Assembly: GCA_937915375.1 (NCBI GenBank)
Contig: CALDMO010000023.1
Location: forward strand, 23,708-87,707
Length of the DNA stretch: 64,000 bases
DNA from: an uncultured Marvinbryantia sp.
GTDB taxonomy: Bacteria; Bacillota; Clostridia; Lachnospirales; Lachnospiraceae
Reading direction: 5' to 3'
In this document: positions 51,874-59,462 of the stretch, in pieces
Position numbering within the stretch: the first letter of the stretch is position 1
Layout: each line of letters begins with the position of its first letter
Translations under genes and position numbers: made by a program
The notes under the pieces: generated by a model
The model's database searches: none
Told to the model about the DNA's origin: nothing
The model's input: the letters and a program-made list of their open reading frames with translations, nothing else

Positions 51874-52974
51874 ATGATGAATCTGAATTTAAGACCGAAA
51901 AATGAATGTAAATTTGATGCAGTTTCTTTAGGCGAGATTATGCTTCGACTGGATCCGGGGGAAGGACGCATTCGTACCGCCAGATATTTCCGCGCGTGGG
52001 AAGGCGGCGGAGAGTACAATGTGGTGCGCGGCCTGCGCAGATGCTTTGGACTTAATACTGCGGTGATTACCGCGTTTGCGGATAATGAAGTCGGTATGTT
52101 GATGGAGGACTTTATTTTGCAGGGCGGTGTGGATACTTCTCTGATTAAATGGATGAAGACAGATGGTATCGGACGTATTTGCCGCAATGGTCTTAACTTT
52201 ACTGAGCGCGGATTTGGTATACGCGGGGCAGTCGGCTGTTCTGACCGTGCTAACACGGCAATTTCTAAGGCCACACCGGAGGATTTTGATTTTGAATATA
52301 TTTTTGGTGAGCTGGGTGTACGCTGGCTGCATACCGGGGGTATTTACGCGGCTCTTTCCGAGCAGTCCTGTGAAACCGTGCTGGCTGCGATTAAAACGGC
52401 AAAGAAATACGGCACGATCGTATCCTACGACCTGAATTACCGTCCGTCTATGTGGAGCGCGATCGGCGGACAGGCAAAGGCGCAGGAAGTAAATAAAGAA
52501 ATTGCGAAGTATGTGGATGTCATGATCGGAAATGAGGAAGATTTTACAGCTTGCCTTGGATTTGAGATTGAAGGCAATGATGAAAATCTGAAGGAACTGA
52601 ATCTGGACGGTTATAAAAAGATGATTAACGAAGCGGCTAAAACCTATCCGAATTTCAAAGCGGTGGCAACGACGCTTCGTGAAGTAAAAACAGCGACGGT
52701 TAATGATTGGAGTGCAATCTGCTGGGCGGACGGCGAGATCTTTAAGGCAAAAGACTATAAGGGATTGGAGATTATGGACCGCGTAGGCGGCGGAGATTCT
52801 TTCGCATCAGGTCTGATTTACGGTTTGATGACGACAGAGAATGCCGAACTGGCAGTCAATTACGGTGCGGCACATGGGGCGCTGGCAATGACGACGCCGG
52901 GCGATACTACGATGGCAAGCAGGAAAGAAGTGGAAGCGATCATGGGCGGCGCAGGCGCTAGAGTGCAGAGATAG
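51874..52974 (+). CDS. PfkB family sugar kinase, 2-keto-3-deoxygluconate kinase-like
   Basis: The 366-residue ribokinase-family protein has the first signature GEIMLRLDPGEG, WEGGGEYNVVRGLRRCFG, and the ATP/anion-hole motif DRVGGGDSFASGL with the catalytic Asp. KdgK-type kinases make 2-keto-3-deoxy-6-phosphogluconate for the Entner-Doudoroff aldolase. It may take product both from the adjacent dehydratase and from UxuA at 30.9 kb. GAGAGGAG precedes ATG 51874. No KDPG aldolase gene is in the window. Confidence 0.88.
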   Translation: MMNLNLRPKNECKFDAVSLGEIMLRLDPGEGRIRTARYFRAWEGGGEYNVVRGLRRCFGLNTAVITAFADNEVGMLMEDFILQGGVDTSLIKWMKTDGIGRICRNGLNFTERGFGIRGAVGCSDRANTAISKATPEDFDFEYIFGELGVRWLHTGGIYAALSEQSCETVLAAIKTAKKYGTIVSYDLNYRPSMWSAIGGQAKAQEVNKEIAKYVDVMIGNEEDFTACLGFEIEGNDENLKELNLDGYKKMINEAAKTYPNFKAVATTLREVKTATVNDWSAICWADGEIFKAKDYKGLEIMDRVGGGDSFASGLIYGLMTTENAELAVNYGAAHGALAMTTPGDTTMASRKEVEAIMGGAGARVQR

Positions 52975-53068
52975 AGAAAATAAAAATGACCGAAGGAGAA
53001 GCCACGCTCCATCTCGCATGCTAACGCATAGCTTGATGGGCGGCTGTCGCCGTATAAGTCTAAAAATA

Positions 53069-53113
53069 AAAAATTACCGGATGAGAACATAAATGCTCTC
53101 CCCGGTAATTTTT
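53069..53113. terminator. Bidirectional terminator between kinase and rubrerythrin genes
   Basis: AAAAATTACCGG (53069-53080) pairs perfectly with CCGGTAATTTTT (53102-53113). T-runs lie on both sides. Confidence 0.9.
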
Positions 53114-53138
53114 ATTTTAAACTTGCATGGCTTGTAGC

Positions 53139-53681
53139 TTAGCCAAAGTATCTTTTGAGCAGACCTGCGAATGCTTTGCCGTGACGAGCTTCGTCTCTTG
53201 CCATTTCATGAACAGTGTCATGGATTGCGTCAAGGTTAGCAGCTTTTGCACGTTTTGCAAGATCAAATTTACCTGCAGTTGCGCCGTTTTCTGCTTCTAC
53301 ACGCATTTCAAGGTTTTTCTTTGTGCTGTCTGTAACAACTTCACCAAGAAGTTCTGCGAATTTAGCAGCATGTTCAGCTTCTTCGTAAGCAGCTTTTTCC
53401 CAGTACAGACCGATTTCCGGATAACCTTCTCTGTGAGCAACTCTTGCCATAGCCAGGTACATACCAACTTCAGAGCACTCGCCTTCGAAGTTTGCGCGAA
53501 GGTCAGCAAGGATATCTTCAGATACGCCCTGAGCAACACCTACTACGTGTTCTGCAGCCCAGCTCATTTCACCTTTCTGTTCTGTGAATTTTTCAGCCGG
53601 CGCTTTACAAACCGGACATACCTCCGGAGCTGCATCTCCTTCATGAACATAACCACATACATTACATACAAATTTTGCCAT
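53139..53681 (-). CDS. Rubrerythrin of the reverse type (N-terminal rubredoxin domain)
   Basis: The 180-residue protein has an N-terminal rubredoxin domain with ligands Cys6, Cys9, Cys22 and Cys25, then a ferritin-like four-helix domain (EGECSEVGMYLAMARVAHREGYPE and YEEAEHAAKFAELLGE, with a second ExxH in ARDEARHGKAF). This order, rubredoxin first, defines reverse rubrerythrins, which are peroxide reductases of anaerobes. AAAAGGAG precedes the start. It has a strong promoter and a perfect 7-1-7 PerR-type box at the expected site, so peroxide control is likely. Confidence 0.95.
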   Translation of the reverse strand: MAKFVCNVCGYVHEGDAAPEVCPVCKAPAEKFTEQKGEMSWAAEHVVGVAQGVSEDILADLRANFEGECSEVGMYLAMARVAHREGYPEIGLYWEKAAYEEAEHAAKFAELLGEVVTDSTKKNLEMRVEAENGATAGKFDLAKRAKAANLDAIHDTVHEMARDEARHGKAFAGLLKRYFG

Positions 53682-53720
53682 AATACTTAATCTCCTTTTT
53701 ATATGAATTTTATTTATAAA

Positions 53721-53735
53721 CAGTAATTATTACTG
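53721..53735. promoter_or_regulatory. PerR-type box of the rubrerythrin promoter
   Basis: CAGTAAT-T-ATTACTG is a perfect 7-1-7 inverted repeat matching the PerR/Fur consensus layout. It lies directly downstream of the minus-strand -10 box. Confidence 0.8.
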
Positions 53736-53739
53736 TTTT

Positions 53740-53768
53740 ACTATAGCATAGCTTTTTTTGCCTGTCAA
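53740..53768 (-). promoter_or_regulatory. Promoter of rubrerythrin
   Basis: Minus-strand TTGACA (53768-53763) and TATAGT (53745-53740) with 17-base spacing. Confidence 0.8.
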
Positions 53769-53778
53769 GAGCTGAAAC

Positions 53779-54174
53779 TCAGTTTCCTGCGTTTTTCATA
53801 CATTTTTCACAGATACCGTAAAAAGTACCGGAGTATACGTCAATCTGGCCGGGAAAATTTTTACGCGCAGCTTCGAGGATACTGTCTGTATCGGTTTCGT
53901 ACAGATCAATGACAGAATGACATTCGCGGCAGACAAAATGACTGTGCGGATTGGTATCATAGTCAAAGCGTTCTACGCCGTCGCCGACGCTGATTTTGCG
54001 GATCTCACCAATGTCGGCGAGCAGTCCGAGATTGCGGTAAACGGTGCCGAGACTGATGTTGGGAATCTGTTGTCTCATATTTGTATAAACGGTATCGGCA
54101 GTGGGGTGATCCTTGCGGCTGGCAAGGAAGGTTTTGATAGATTCACGCTGCCGGCTGTATTTTAAGTTTGCCAT
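53779..54174 (-). CDS. perR: PerR-type Fur family regulator
   Basis: The 131-residue Fur-family protein has the winged helix (ISLGTVYRNLGLLADIGE), the HSHFVCREC and YGICEKCMK segments with two structural zinc CxxC pairs, and NPHSH as regulatory metal ligands. The length is usual. Its gene sits beside rubrerythrin, and both promoters carry the same kind of inverted repeat, so it is assigned as the peroxide regulator PerR rather than Fur or Zur. It is downstream of its own box (54188-54202), consistent with self-control. Confidence 0.88.
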   Translation of the reverse strand: MANLKYSRQRESIKTFLASRKDHPTADTVYTNMRQQIPNISLGTVYRNLGLLADIGEIRKISVGDGVERFDYDTNPHSHFVCRECHSVIDLYETDTDSILEAARKNFPGQIDVYSGTFYGICEKCMKNAGN

Positions 54175-54187
54175 ATCTCCTCCATAA

Positions 54188-54202
54188 TGATAATTATTAC
54201 TA
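54188..54202. promoter_or_regulatory. PerR-type box of the perR promoter
   Basis: TGATAAT-T-ATTACTA, a 7-1-7 layout with 5 of 7 pairs, just downstream of the perR -10 box. Confidence 0.65.
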
Positions 54203-54207
54203 TAACT

Positions 54208-54236
54208 AGTATAAAAAAAAGAATCTTGTTTGTCAA
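54208..54236 (-). promoter_or_regulatory. Promoter of perR
   Basis: Minus-strand TTGACA (54236-54231) and TATACT (54213-54208), 17-base spacing. Confidence 0.8.
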
Positions 54237-54380
54237 TTGAAAAAAACAGTCATTCGTGATACGATATGTTTAGTAAAAGATGCATCCGCAGATAATACAT
54301 GTAGACATGGAATCTGCCGGTGCATTTTCTATATAACAGAAAACGCAGAGAACTTAAATGACGGAAGGACGGAAAAAGAC

Positions 54381-55247
54381 GTGGAACGAGTATGGAAAGA
54401 AAACTCTTTTTTAAAACAGATATTTTTCGAGATTGCCGGCAGCATTTTTATTGCAGCGGGAATCTATAATTTCGCTGTGCAGGCAGAATTTCCAATGAGT
54501 GGTTTTTCCGGCATCGCGATTATTTTTTATCGTTTATGGAATGTACCAATCGGCCTTTCTACGATCATTCTGAACATTCCGGTAGCGATTCTCTGTTATC
54601 GGCTGCTCGGACGGCGTTTTTTTATCAGTTCGATTCGCTGCATGGTGATTTCTTCGATTTTTATTGATTATGTGGCGCCTCTGTTTCCAGTTTATGAGGG
54701 CAGTCGTATGCTGGCGGCACTTTGTACTGGTGTAATGACCGGTATAGGTTATACTCTGATTTATATTCAGAATACGTCTACCGGCGGTATGGATTTCATT
54801 ATTATGGCAGTTAAGAAAAAAATTCCGCATCTGTCTCTGGGAAAGATTGTTTTTCTGGCAGATATGGGAATTGTGGTGGCCGGCGGTATTTTGCTGCGCG
54901 ATATGGATGGGATCATTTATGGTATGATTGTCAATTTCCTGCTTTCGACAGTGATGGATAAGTTAATGTACGGCATCAATGCAGGAAAGATGTCGTTTAT
55001 CATTACGAATCAGGCTGAATTAATCACAAAAGTAATTGATGAGACATGTCAGAGAGGATCAACGGTTTTAAAGGGCGCGGGCGGTTATCAGGGCGATGAA
55101 CGTCAGGTAGTGCTGTGTGCCTGCAGCAATAAGGATATGTATCTGGTGCAGCGGGCAGTGAAGGAGGCAGATCCGGCTTCTTTTGTGATTGTGATGGAGT
55201 CGAGTGAAGTTCACGGAGAGGGATTTCGGCATGTGCATATTGGATAA
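54381..55247 (+). CDS. YitT family membrane protein
   Basis: The 288-residue protein has five to six membrane helices and the YitT features AGIYNFAVQAEFPMSGFSGI and TSTGGMDFIIM, followed by a C-terminal cytosolic DUF2179 domain (ITNQAELITKVIDE, then KGAGGYQGDERQVVLC). I place the start at GTG 54381 after GGAAGGA; an upstream frame reaching 54237 would overlap the perR promoter. The function of the family is unknown; a transport role is often assumed. Confidence 0.85.
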   Translation: MERVWKENSFLKQIFFEIAGSIFIAAGIYNFAVQAEFPMSGFSGIAIIFYRLWNVPIGLSTIILNIPVAILCYRLLGRRFFISSIRCMVISSIFIDYVAPLFPVYEGSRMLAALCTGVMTGIGYTLIYIQNTSTGGMDFIIMAVKKKIPHLSLGKIVFLADMGIVVAGGILLRDMDGIIYGMIVNFLLSTVMDKLMYGINAGKMSFIITNQAELITKVIDETCQRGSTVLKGAGGYQGDERQVVLCACSNKDMYLVQRAVKEADPASFVIVMESSEVHGEGFRHVHIG

Positions 55248-55289
55248 GTGATTGTAAGATGCTTTGAAAGAAATTAGAAAAGGATTGTT

Positions 55290-55338
55290 AAAAAACATGC
55301 CCGTTTCTGATGTAAAATCAGTGACGGGCATGTTTTTT
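55290..55338. terminator. Terminator between yitT-like and mecA genes
   Basis: AAAAAACATGCCCGT (55290-55304) pairs perfectly with ACGGGCATGTTTTTT (55324-55338). Confidence 0.92.
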
Positions 55339-55364
55339 ATGAAAAGAAATCTTTACTGTATTTG

Positions 55365-56123
55365 TTAGAAAACAATCTCTGCCAGCTTCTGCAGTGCGTT
55401 TTCAGGTACAATACAGGTGCCGTGCTCCGCTAAAAATGCTTCTGTACCAACGGTCAATTTGCCGTGGCCGGCATATTCAGAAATGGTGTTGCAGATACGG
55501 TTAAATTCTTCCGGAGTACATCCGGCACTGTTTAGGAGTAGACAGTACATACCGTTTTCCGGATGCTTGTAAAGGGAATTGCGCCCCTGATAGCTGCCGC
55601 CTAAAATACCAGCTGTTGTAATGACGTCATCAAGTGTGCCGAAAAAGTAAAGCCGGGTGACGTCTGCCGGAGCGGCGTCCTCTGCCGGTGCAGTTTTTGG
55701 AGGCGTATTTGCCGTAGATTTTTGAGAGGCTGTTTTGTGAACTTCTTTGATTTTTTTCAGCAGATTTAGAATATCATCCGCGCCTTCCAATTTCAAAGAA
55801 GAGAAAGACGGGGCACCATCGGAATTTTTGTCAACGTCCGGTGCAAATTTGGAAAAGCGGGTATCCAATTCTTCCGGGTCCTCCACCTTTGTAATGATCA
55901 AGATAATGGAATCCGAAGAAATAGGAATTGCTTCTATCATAATAGGAATATCATTCGCCTCAAAACCAAATTCAAACGCGGCCTGCTGCATCATTTCGCG
56001 AAACAGGGATTTGGCCTTGTCACTGCCGTATGCAAGTTCAAGCAGATTAATCTCATGGCTGGCAAGATCCTCGCGTGTCAAGGTGCACCGGATTTGATTG
56101 TCATTGAGTTTTTCAATCTTCAT
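55365..56123 (-). CDS. mecA: MecA-like adaptor protein
   Basis: The 252-residue protein has the MecA N-terminal domain (MKIEKLNDNQIRCTLTREDL, then YGSDKAKSLFREMM), a variable Ala/Pro/Thr-rich linker at residues about 135-160, and the C-terminal domain (LYKHPENGMYCLLL). MecA proteins hand substrates to the ClpCP protease and in Bacillus control competence. AAGGAAG precedes the start at 56123. It has its own promoter on the minus strand. Confidence 0.9.
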   Translation of the reverse strand: MKIEKLNDNQIRCTLTREDLASHEINLLELAYGSDKAKSLFREMMQQAAFEFGFEANDIPIMIEAIPISSDSIILIITKVEDPEELDTRFSKFAPDVDKNSDGAPSFSSLKLEGADDILNLLKKIKEVHKTASQKSTANTPPKTAPAEDAAPADVTRLYFFGTLDDVITTAGILGGSYQGRNSLYKHPENGMYCLLLNSAGCTPEEFNRICNTISEYAGHGKLTVGTEAFLAEHGTCIVPENALQKLAEIVF

Positions 56124-56158
56124 GAAATCACTTCCTTGCTTATTTCTTTTTTTATTAC

Positions 56159-56187
56159 AGTATACCCTACTTCCGATAAAAATGCAA
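56159..56187 (-). promoter_or_regulatory. Promoter of mecA
   Basis: Minus-strand TTGCAT (56187-56182) and TATACT (56164-56159), 17-base spacing. Confidence 0.65.
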
Positions 56188-56243
56188 AGGAAAAGGATGG
56201 TGTATTTTTATAAAAAAAATCTAAAGAAAAAATGAAAAAACAG

Positions 56244-56272
56244 TTGCAAAATCAACACAAATTATATATAAT
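56244..56272 (+). promoter_or_regulatory. Promoter of the candidate structured RNA
   Basis: TTGCAA (56244-56249) and perfect TATAAT (56267-56272), 17-base spacing. Initiation near 56279-56281 would place the RNA 5' end exactly at the first strand of the closing stem. Confidence 0.72.
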
Positions 56273-56280
56273 ACACAATA

Positions 56281-56467
56281 AGAGAGGATACACAAACGAA
56301 ATAAAAAGAAGGAGGATATAAAAACAAATGTCGTGCGGGTTCTTCCGCGTAATTTCTTGAGTGCGATGTTCTTCGCATTTTATCACAATTCATCAGACAC
56401 AATACTACGAAAACAGCAAATCTGGTATCCTCTCTGAAAACAGTCTTTTTTTCGGATACGGTTTTTT
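56281..56467 (+). ncRNA. Unassigned structured RNA or leader candidate
   Basis: AGAGAGGATAC (56281-56291) is the exact complement of GTATCCTCTCT (56425-56435), closing a roughly 155-base domain. Inside are two hairpins with related pyrimidine-rich loops: GCGG-GTTCTT-CCGC (about 56336-56349) and GTGCGA-TGTTCT-TCGCAT (about 56361-56378). T7 follows at 56446-56452. GTATCC (56425-56430) can instead pair with GGATAC (56454-56459), followed by GG-TTTTTT. That would compete with the closing stem, as in a riboswitch. I cannot place it in a known class. It fills most of the 56124-56500 gap. Confidence 0.55.
56328..56360 (+). other. Possible 10-codon ORF inside the structured leader
   Basis: AAGGAGGAT is followed, after ATATAAAAACAA, by ATG and nine more codons to TGA (MSCGFFRVIS). 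The ribosome site is strong. The ORF overlaps the first hairpin, and the 3' closing strand could also mask its ribosome site (GAGGATAT with GTATCCTC). It may be a leader peptide or chance. Confidence 0.25.
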
Positions 56468-56500
56468 GGCGGAAAAATATATCACGAGCACCAAAAAGGA

Positions 56501-56830
56501 ATGTTCCGGCAAAAAGCAGACAGAAAGCGAGTGAGGAAAATCGAAAATAAAAAGCAGGACCGCAGAGGTCAGACGGGAGGCACAGCTAATACGGTAAAAA
56601 AGAGCGAATTATACAGGGAGCTGACCAGATATCAGGAAGCAGGTATTCCGCTTTGGCTGAACGGCAAGCCGAGTACATCATATCGAATTGCAAGCAGTGT
56701 TCGTGAAAAGACCGATTATATGCGCGATTACTACATGGACAGTAAAAATGAAATATGTGGGATCGGTTTCGACCGGATCAGGACAGAAAATGAAAAAGAG
56801 ACAGTCCCCTTATGCAAAAAACTTAAATAA
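56501..56830 (+). CDS. Small conserved-looking protein of unknown function
   Basis: The open frame of 109 codons has a compact core, ELYRELTRYQEAGIPLWLNGKPS, followed by YMRDYYMDSKNEICGIGFDRI. It resembles small uncharacterised Lachnospiraceae proteins that I recall but cannot name. The first 30 residues are highly basic and may not be translated. No start is clear: ATG 56501 lies directly against AAGGA, and a GTG at 56531 is an alternative. It follows the structured RNA. No motif suggests a function. Confidence 0.5.
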   Translation: MFRQKADRKRVRKIENKKQDRRGQTGGTANTVKKSELYRELTRYQEAGIPLWLNGKPSTSYRIASSVREKTDYMRDYYMDSKNEICGIGFDRIRTENEKETVPLCKKLK

Positions 56831-56936
56831 TCATAAAGTTTTTCTGAAAAAGTCGAAATGTGTTAGTAGTAGCCTTTAAAGTATGATATACTTAATCGTA
56901 AACGACAATGATATCTATATTTTGGAGGTGCAGAGG

Positions 56937-58634
56937 ATGAAAAAGAAAGCAGCGCCGTTTCTGGCAGTTGCATTGCTGGTGCTTACGGTAGCGGCAATCG
57001 GAGGGATTACCGGTATTGTGAAAAAGTACACCCCCACATCAGAGGTGATGAAAGCAGAGGAATATTTTGGATTGGCTGATGAAAAAGAGGCAGCTCTGAT
57101 CATAGAAGATGAAATTTCAGAATATAAGGGCAGGATAGAAAATGAGGTGCCTTATGTTGATTACGAAGTAGTCAAAAGCGTGCTGAATAAGCGCTTTTAT
57201 TGGGATGCGGAGAATAATCTTCTGCTCTTTACTACGCCGACAGATGTGATTGAGGTCCCGGCGGGTGGTAAGGAGTACACTGCCGGCGGGAAAAAGAATA
57301 CAGAAAATTACGAGATCGTTCAGGCGGACGGGGAGAAAACGTATATTGCGCTGGAGTTTGTAAAGAAATATACGGACTTGGATTATGAGATGTTTCATAC
57401 GCCGGATCGTATTGTGATCACGAATGAACGCGGTGAGAAAACGGTTGCGAATATCCGGAAAAAGGCTAAGATGCGTTATCAGGGAGGTATTAAGAGCCCG
57501 ATTCTGCGGGAAGTTGAAAAGAACGAAGTAGTGACAATCTTAGAGCCGATGGAGGATTGGACTGGTATTTTAACACAGGATGGTTATATCGGTTACATAA
57601 AAAATGACCGTCTCGTGGAGCAGCGGACAGAAACAGTGACGAGTGAGTTTGTTCAGCCGGATTACACAAGCGTGCGCAAGGATTACAAGATTAATCTGGT
57701 TTGGCATCAGATCACAAATATGGATTCCAATTACAGCATTATCTATGATATTGCCAATATCAAGGGAGTTAATACGATTTCACCGACCTGGTATTCGATT
57801 ATTTCGGAGGATGGCGAACTGAGTTCTCTGGCGGAAGCAACCTATGTACAGACTGCGCACAGCAATGATATGGAAGTGTGGGCATTGATCGACAATTTTA
57901 ATGAAGCAGTCGATACCGCGAAGGTGCTGAATTCTACATCTGCCAGAGAGAAAATCATAAATAAGCTGATCGCGGAGGCGATAGAGTTTCAATTTGACGG
58001 CATCAATGTTGACTTTGAGACGGTTCCGGAGGAAGCGGCGGACGGCTATCTGCAGTTTATCCGCGAGCTTTCCGTGAAATGCCGCAAGAATGAACTGGTG
58101 CTTTCGGTGGATGTGCCGGTGCCAATGCCGTTTTCCATGCATTATGACAGAGAAGAACTTGGCACTATCTGTGATTACGTGATCATTATGGGGTATGATG
58201 AACACTATTACGGTTCGGAGGCTGGTTCGGTTGCCAGTCTTGGTTTTGAGGATCAGGGCATTTTGGAAACTAGGAAGGAAGTTCCGGCAGAGAAGATCAT
58301 CAGCGGAATTCCGTTCTATACCAGACTGTGGAATACAGAAACGCTGGCAGATGGTACGACAAATGTTACTAGCGAAGCGCTCGGTATGACGGAGGCAAAA
58401 CAGCGCCTGGAAAACAATAATGTAGAGTACGCGTGGAATGAAGAAACTTCTCAGAACTATGCCGAATTTACGGGGGATGACGGTTCGCTTTACCAAATCT
58501 GGCTGGAGGACGAAAAGTCTATTGAGGAAAAAATGAAGCTGGTAAAAAATTATGGACTGGGCGGCGTGGCTGCTTGGAAACTCGGATTCGAGAATGACGC
58601 TGTATGGGATGTAATTCTCAAATATGTAAGATAA
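56937..58634 (+). CDS. YaaH-like GH18 protein with N-terminal anchor
   Basis: The 565-residue protein has an N-terminal membrane anchor or signal (residues about 5-27), a copper-amine-oxidase-like stretch, an SH3-like segment (YQGGIKSPILREVEKNEVVTI region) and a GH18 barrel from about residue 240. The catalytic motif reads DGINVDFE (Asp354 to Glu361): the second acidic position is Asn, as in several spore-cortex and cell-wall GH18 enzymes, and the acid Glu is present. It probably cleaves N-acetylglucosaminyl bonds outside the cytoplasm. TTGGAGGTG sets ATG 56937. Confidence 0.88.
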   Translation: MKKKAAPFLAVALLVLTVAAIGGITGIVKKYTPTSEVMKAEEYFGLADEKEAALIIEDEISEYKGRIENEVPYVDYEVVKSVLNKRFYWDAENNLLLFTTPTDVIEVPAGGKEYTAGGKKNTENYEIVQADGEKTYIALEFVKKYTDLDYEMFHTPDRIVITNERGEKTVANIRKKAKMRYQGGIKSPILREVEKNEVVTILEPMEDWTGILTQDGYIGYIKNDRLVEQRTETVTSEFVQPDYTSVRKDYKINLVWHQITNMDSNYSIIYDIANIKGVNTISPTWYSIISEDGELSSLAEATYVQTAHSNDMEVWALIDNFNEAVDTAKVLNSTSAREKIINKLIAEAIEFQFDGINVDFETVPEEAADGYLQFIRELSVKCRKNELVLSVDVPVPMPFSMHYDREELGTICDYVIIMGYDEHYYGSEAGSVASLGFEDQGILETRKEVPAEKIISGIPFYTRLWNTETLADGTTNVTSEALGMTEAKQRLENNNVEYAWNEETSQNYAEFTGDDGSLYQIWLEDEKSIEEKMKLVKNYGLGGVAAWKLGFENDAVWDVILKYVR

Positions 58635-58679
58635 TTCCATTTCCTATCTACAGGAAAAAAGAATAAGGTTAAGAAAGTG

Positions 58680-58725
58680 CCTCTGCCGCATATACTGTTT
58701 CAAGGATATGCGGCAGGGGTTTTTT
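58680..58725 (+). terminator. Strong terminator abutting the CwlD start codon
   Basis: CCTCTGCCGCATAT (58680-58693) pairs over 14 bases (one G-U) with ATATGCGGCAGGGG (58706-58719), followed by T6 (58720-58725) directly before ATG 58726. Confidence 0.92.
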
Positions 58726-59430
58726 ATGAAGGAAAATAGGCGGCTGCTGGAAGTTTTTATGACGGTGCTGATTTTTACGGCTTCGTTTTTGGTAGGAAGA
58801 CTTGGAGCAAGTATTAATACGTCGGGGGAGACAAGTGCGGTGACTGCGGTTGTTATTGATGCCGGGCATGGCGGGATGGACGGCGGCAAGATTGGAATAA
58901 ATGGAGAAATAGAAAAGGAAATTAATCTGTCTATTGCTCAAAAATTAAAAAGTCTGTTGGAGCAGCAGGGAATCGCGGTTGTGATGACGCGAACAGATGA
59001 TAATGGACTTTATGAAGAAAGCATATCGAACAAAAAGCAGCAGGATATGAAGCGGCGCTGTGAATTGATCAATGAAACAGAGGCGGCTCTGGTTGTCAGC
59101 ATACATCAGAACAGCTATACAGAAGCATCTGTGCGCGGACCACAGGTGTTTTACTATAAAAATTCTGCAGCGGCAAAAGAAATAGCTGTCATTTTACAGG
59201 ACGCTTTAAATGATTTGCTGGAAATAGAGAAACCGAGAGCGTGCAAAGCAAATGACAGCTATTATATTCTGCGCAAAACAGAGCGGCCGACAGTGATCGT
59301 TGAATGCGGTTTTCTGTCAAATCCAGAGGAAGCGGAACTGCTGTCCACAGAATCGTATCAGCAGAAAGTGGCACAGGCAATCAGTACGGGCGTGCTGCGA
59401 TTTCTGGGGCAGATGCCGGAAACGGCATGA
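58726..59430 (+). CDS. cwlD: N-acetylmuramoyl-L-alanine amidase, CwlD type
   Basis: The 234-residue protein has an N-terminal anchor (VFMTVLIFTASFLVG), then an Amidase_3 domain with zinc ligands in IDAGHGGMDGG and VSIHQNSY and the catalytic Glu in VECGFLSNP. CwlD removes peptide side chains from cortex muramic acid on the path to muramic-delta-lactam in spores. The start lies at the end of a terminator T-run; AGGGG in the stem would be its ribosome site. It follows the GH18 gene and may be read through from it. Confidence 0.9.
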   Translation: MKENRRLLEVFMTVLIFTASFLVGRLGASINTSGETSAVTAVVIDAGHGGMDGGKIGINGEIEKEINLSIAQKLKSLLEQQGIAVVMTRTDDNGLYEESISNKKQQDMKRRCELINETEAALVVSIHQNSYTEASVRGPQVFYYKNSAAAKEIAVILQDALNDLLEIEKPRACKANDSYYILRKTERPTVIVECGFLSNPEEAELLSTESYQQKVAQAISTGVLRFLGQMPETA

Positions 59431-59462
59431 TTTTGCGGAATATGTTTCGGCGGTTTTTGTTT

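Noticed and set aside
52981..53060. GC-rich palindromic stretch after the kinase gene as a repeat element
   Set aside because: No second copy seen in the window; arms pair poorly.
53127..53690. Plus-strand Phe/Cys-rich ORF opposite rubrerythrin
   Set aside because: Complement of the rubrerythrin gene; composition is a codon artefact.
57780..58640. Minus-strand ORF of 286 codons inside the GH18 gene
   Set aside because: Shadow ORF without ribosome site or domain.
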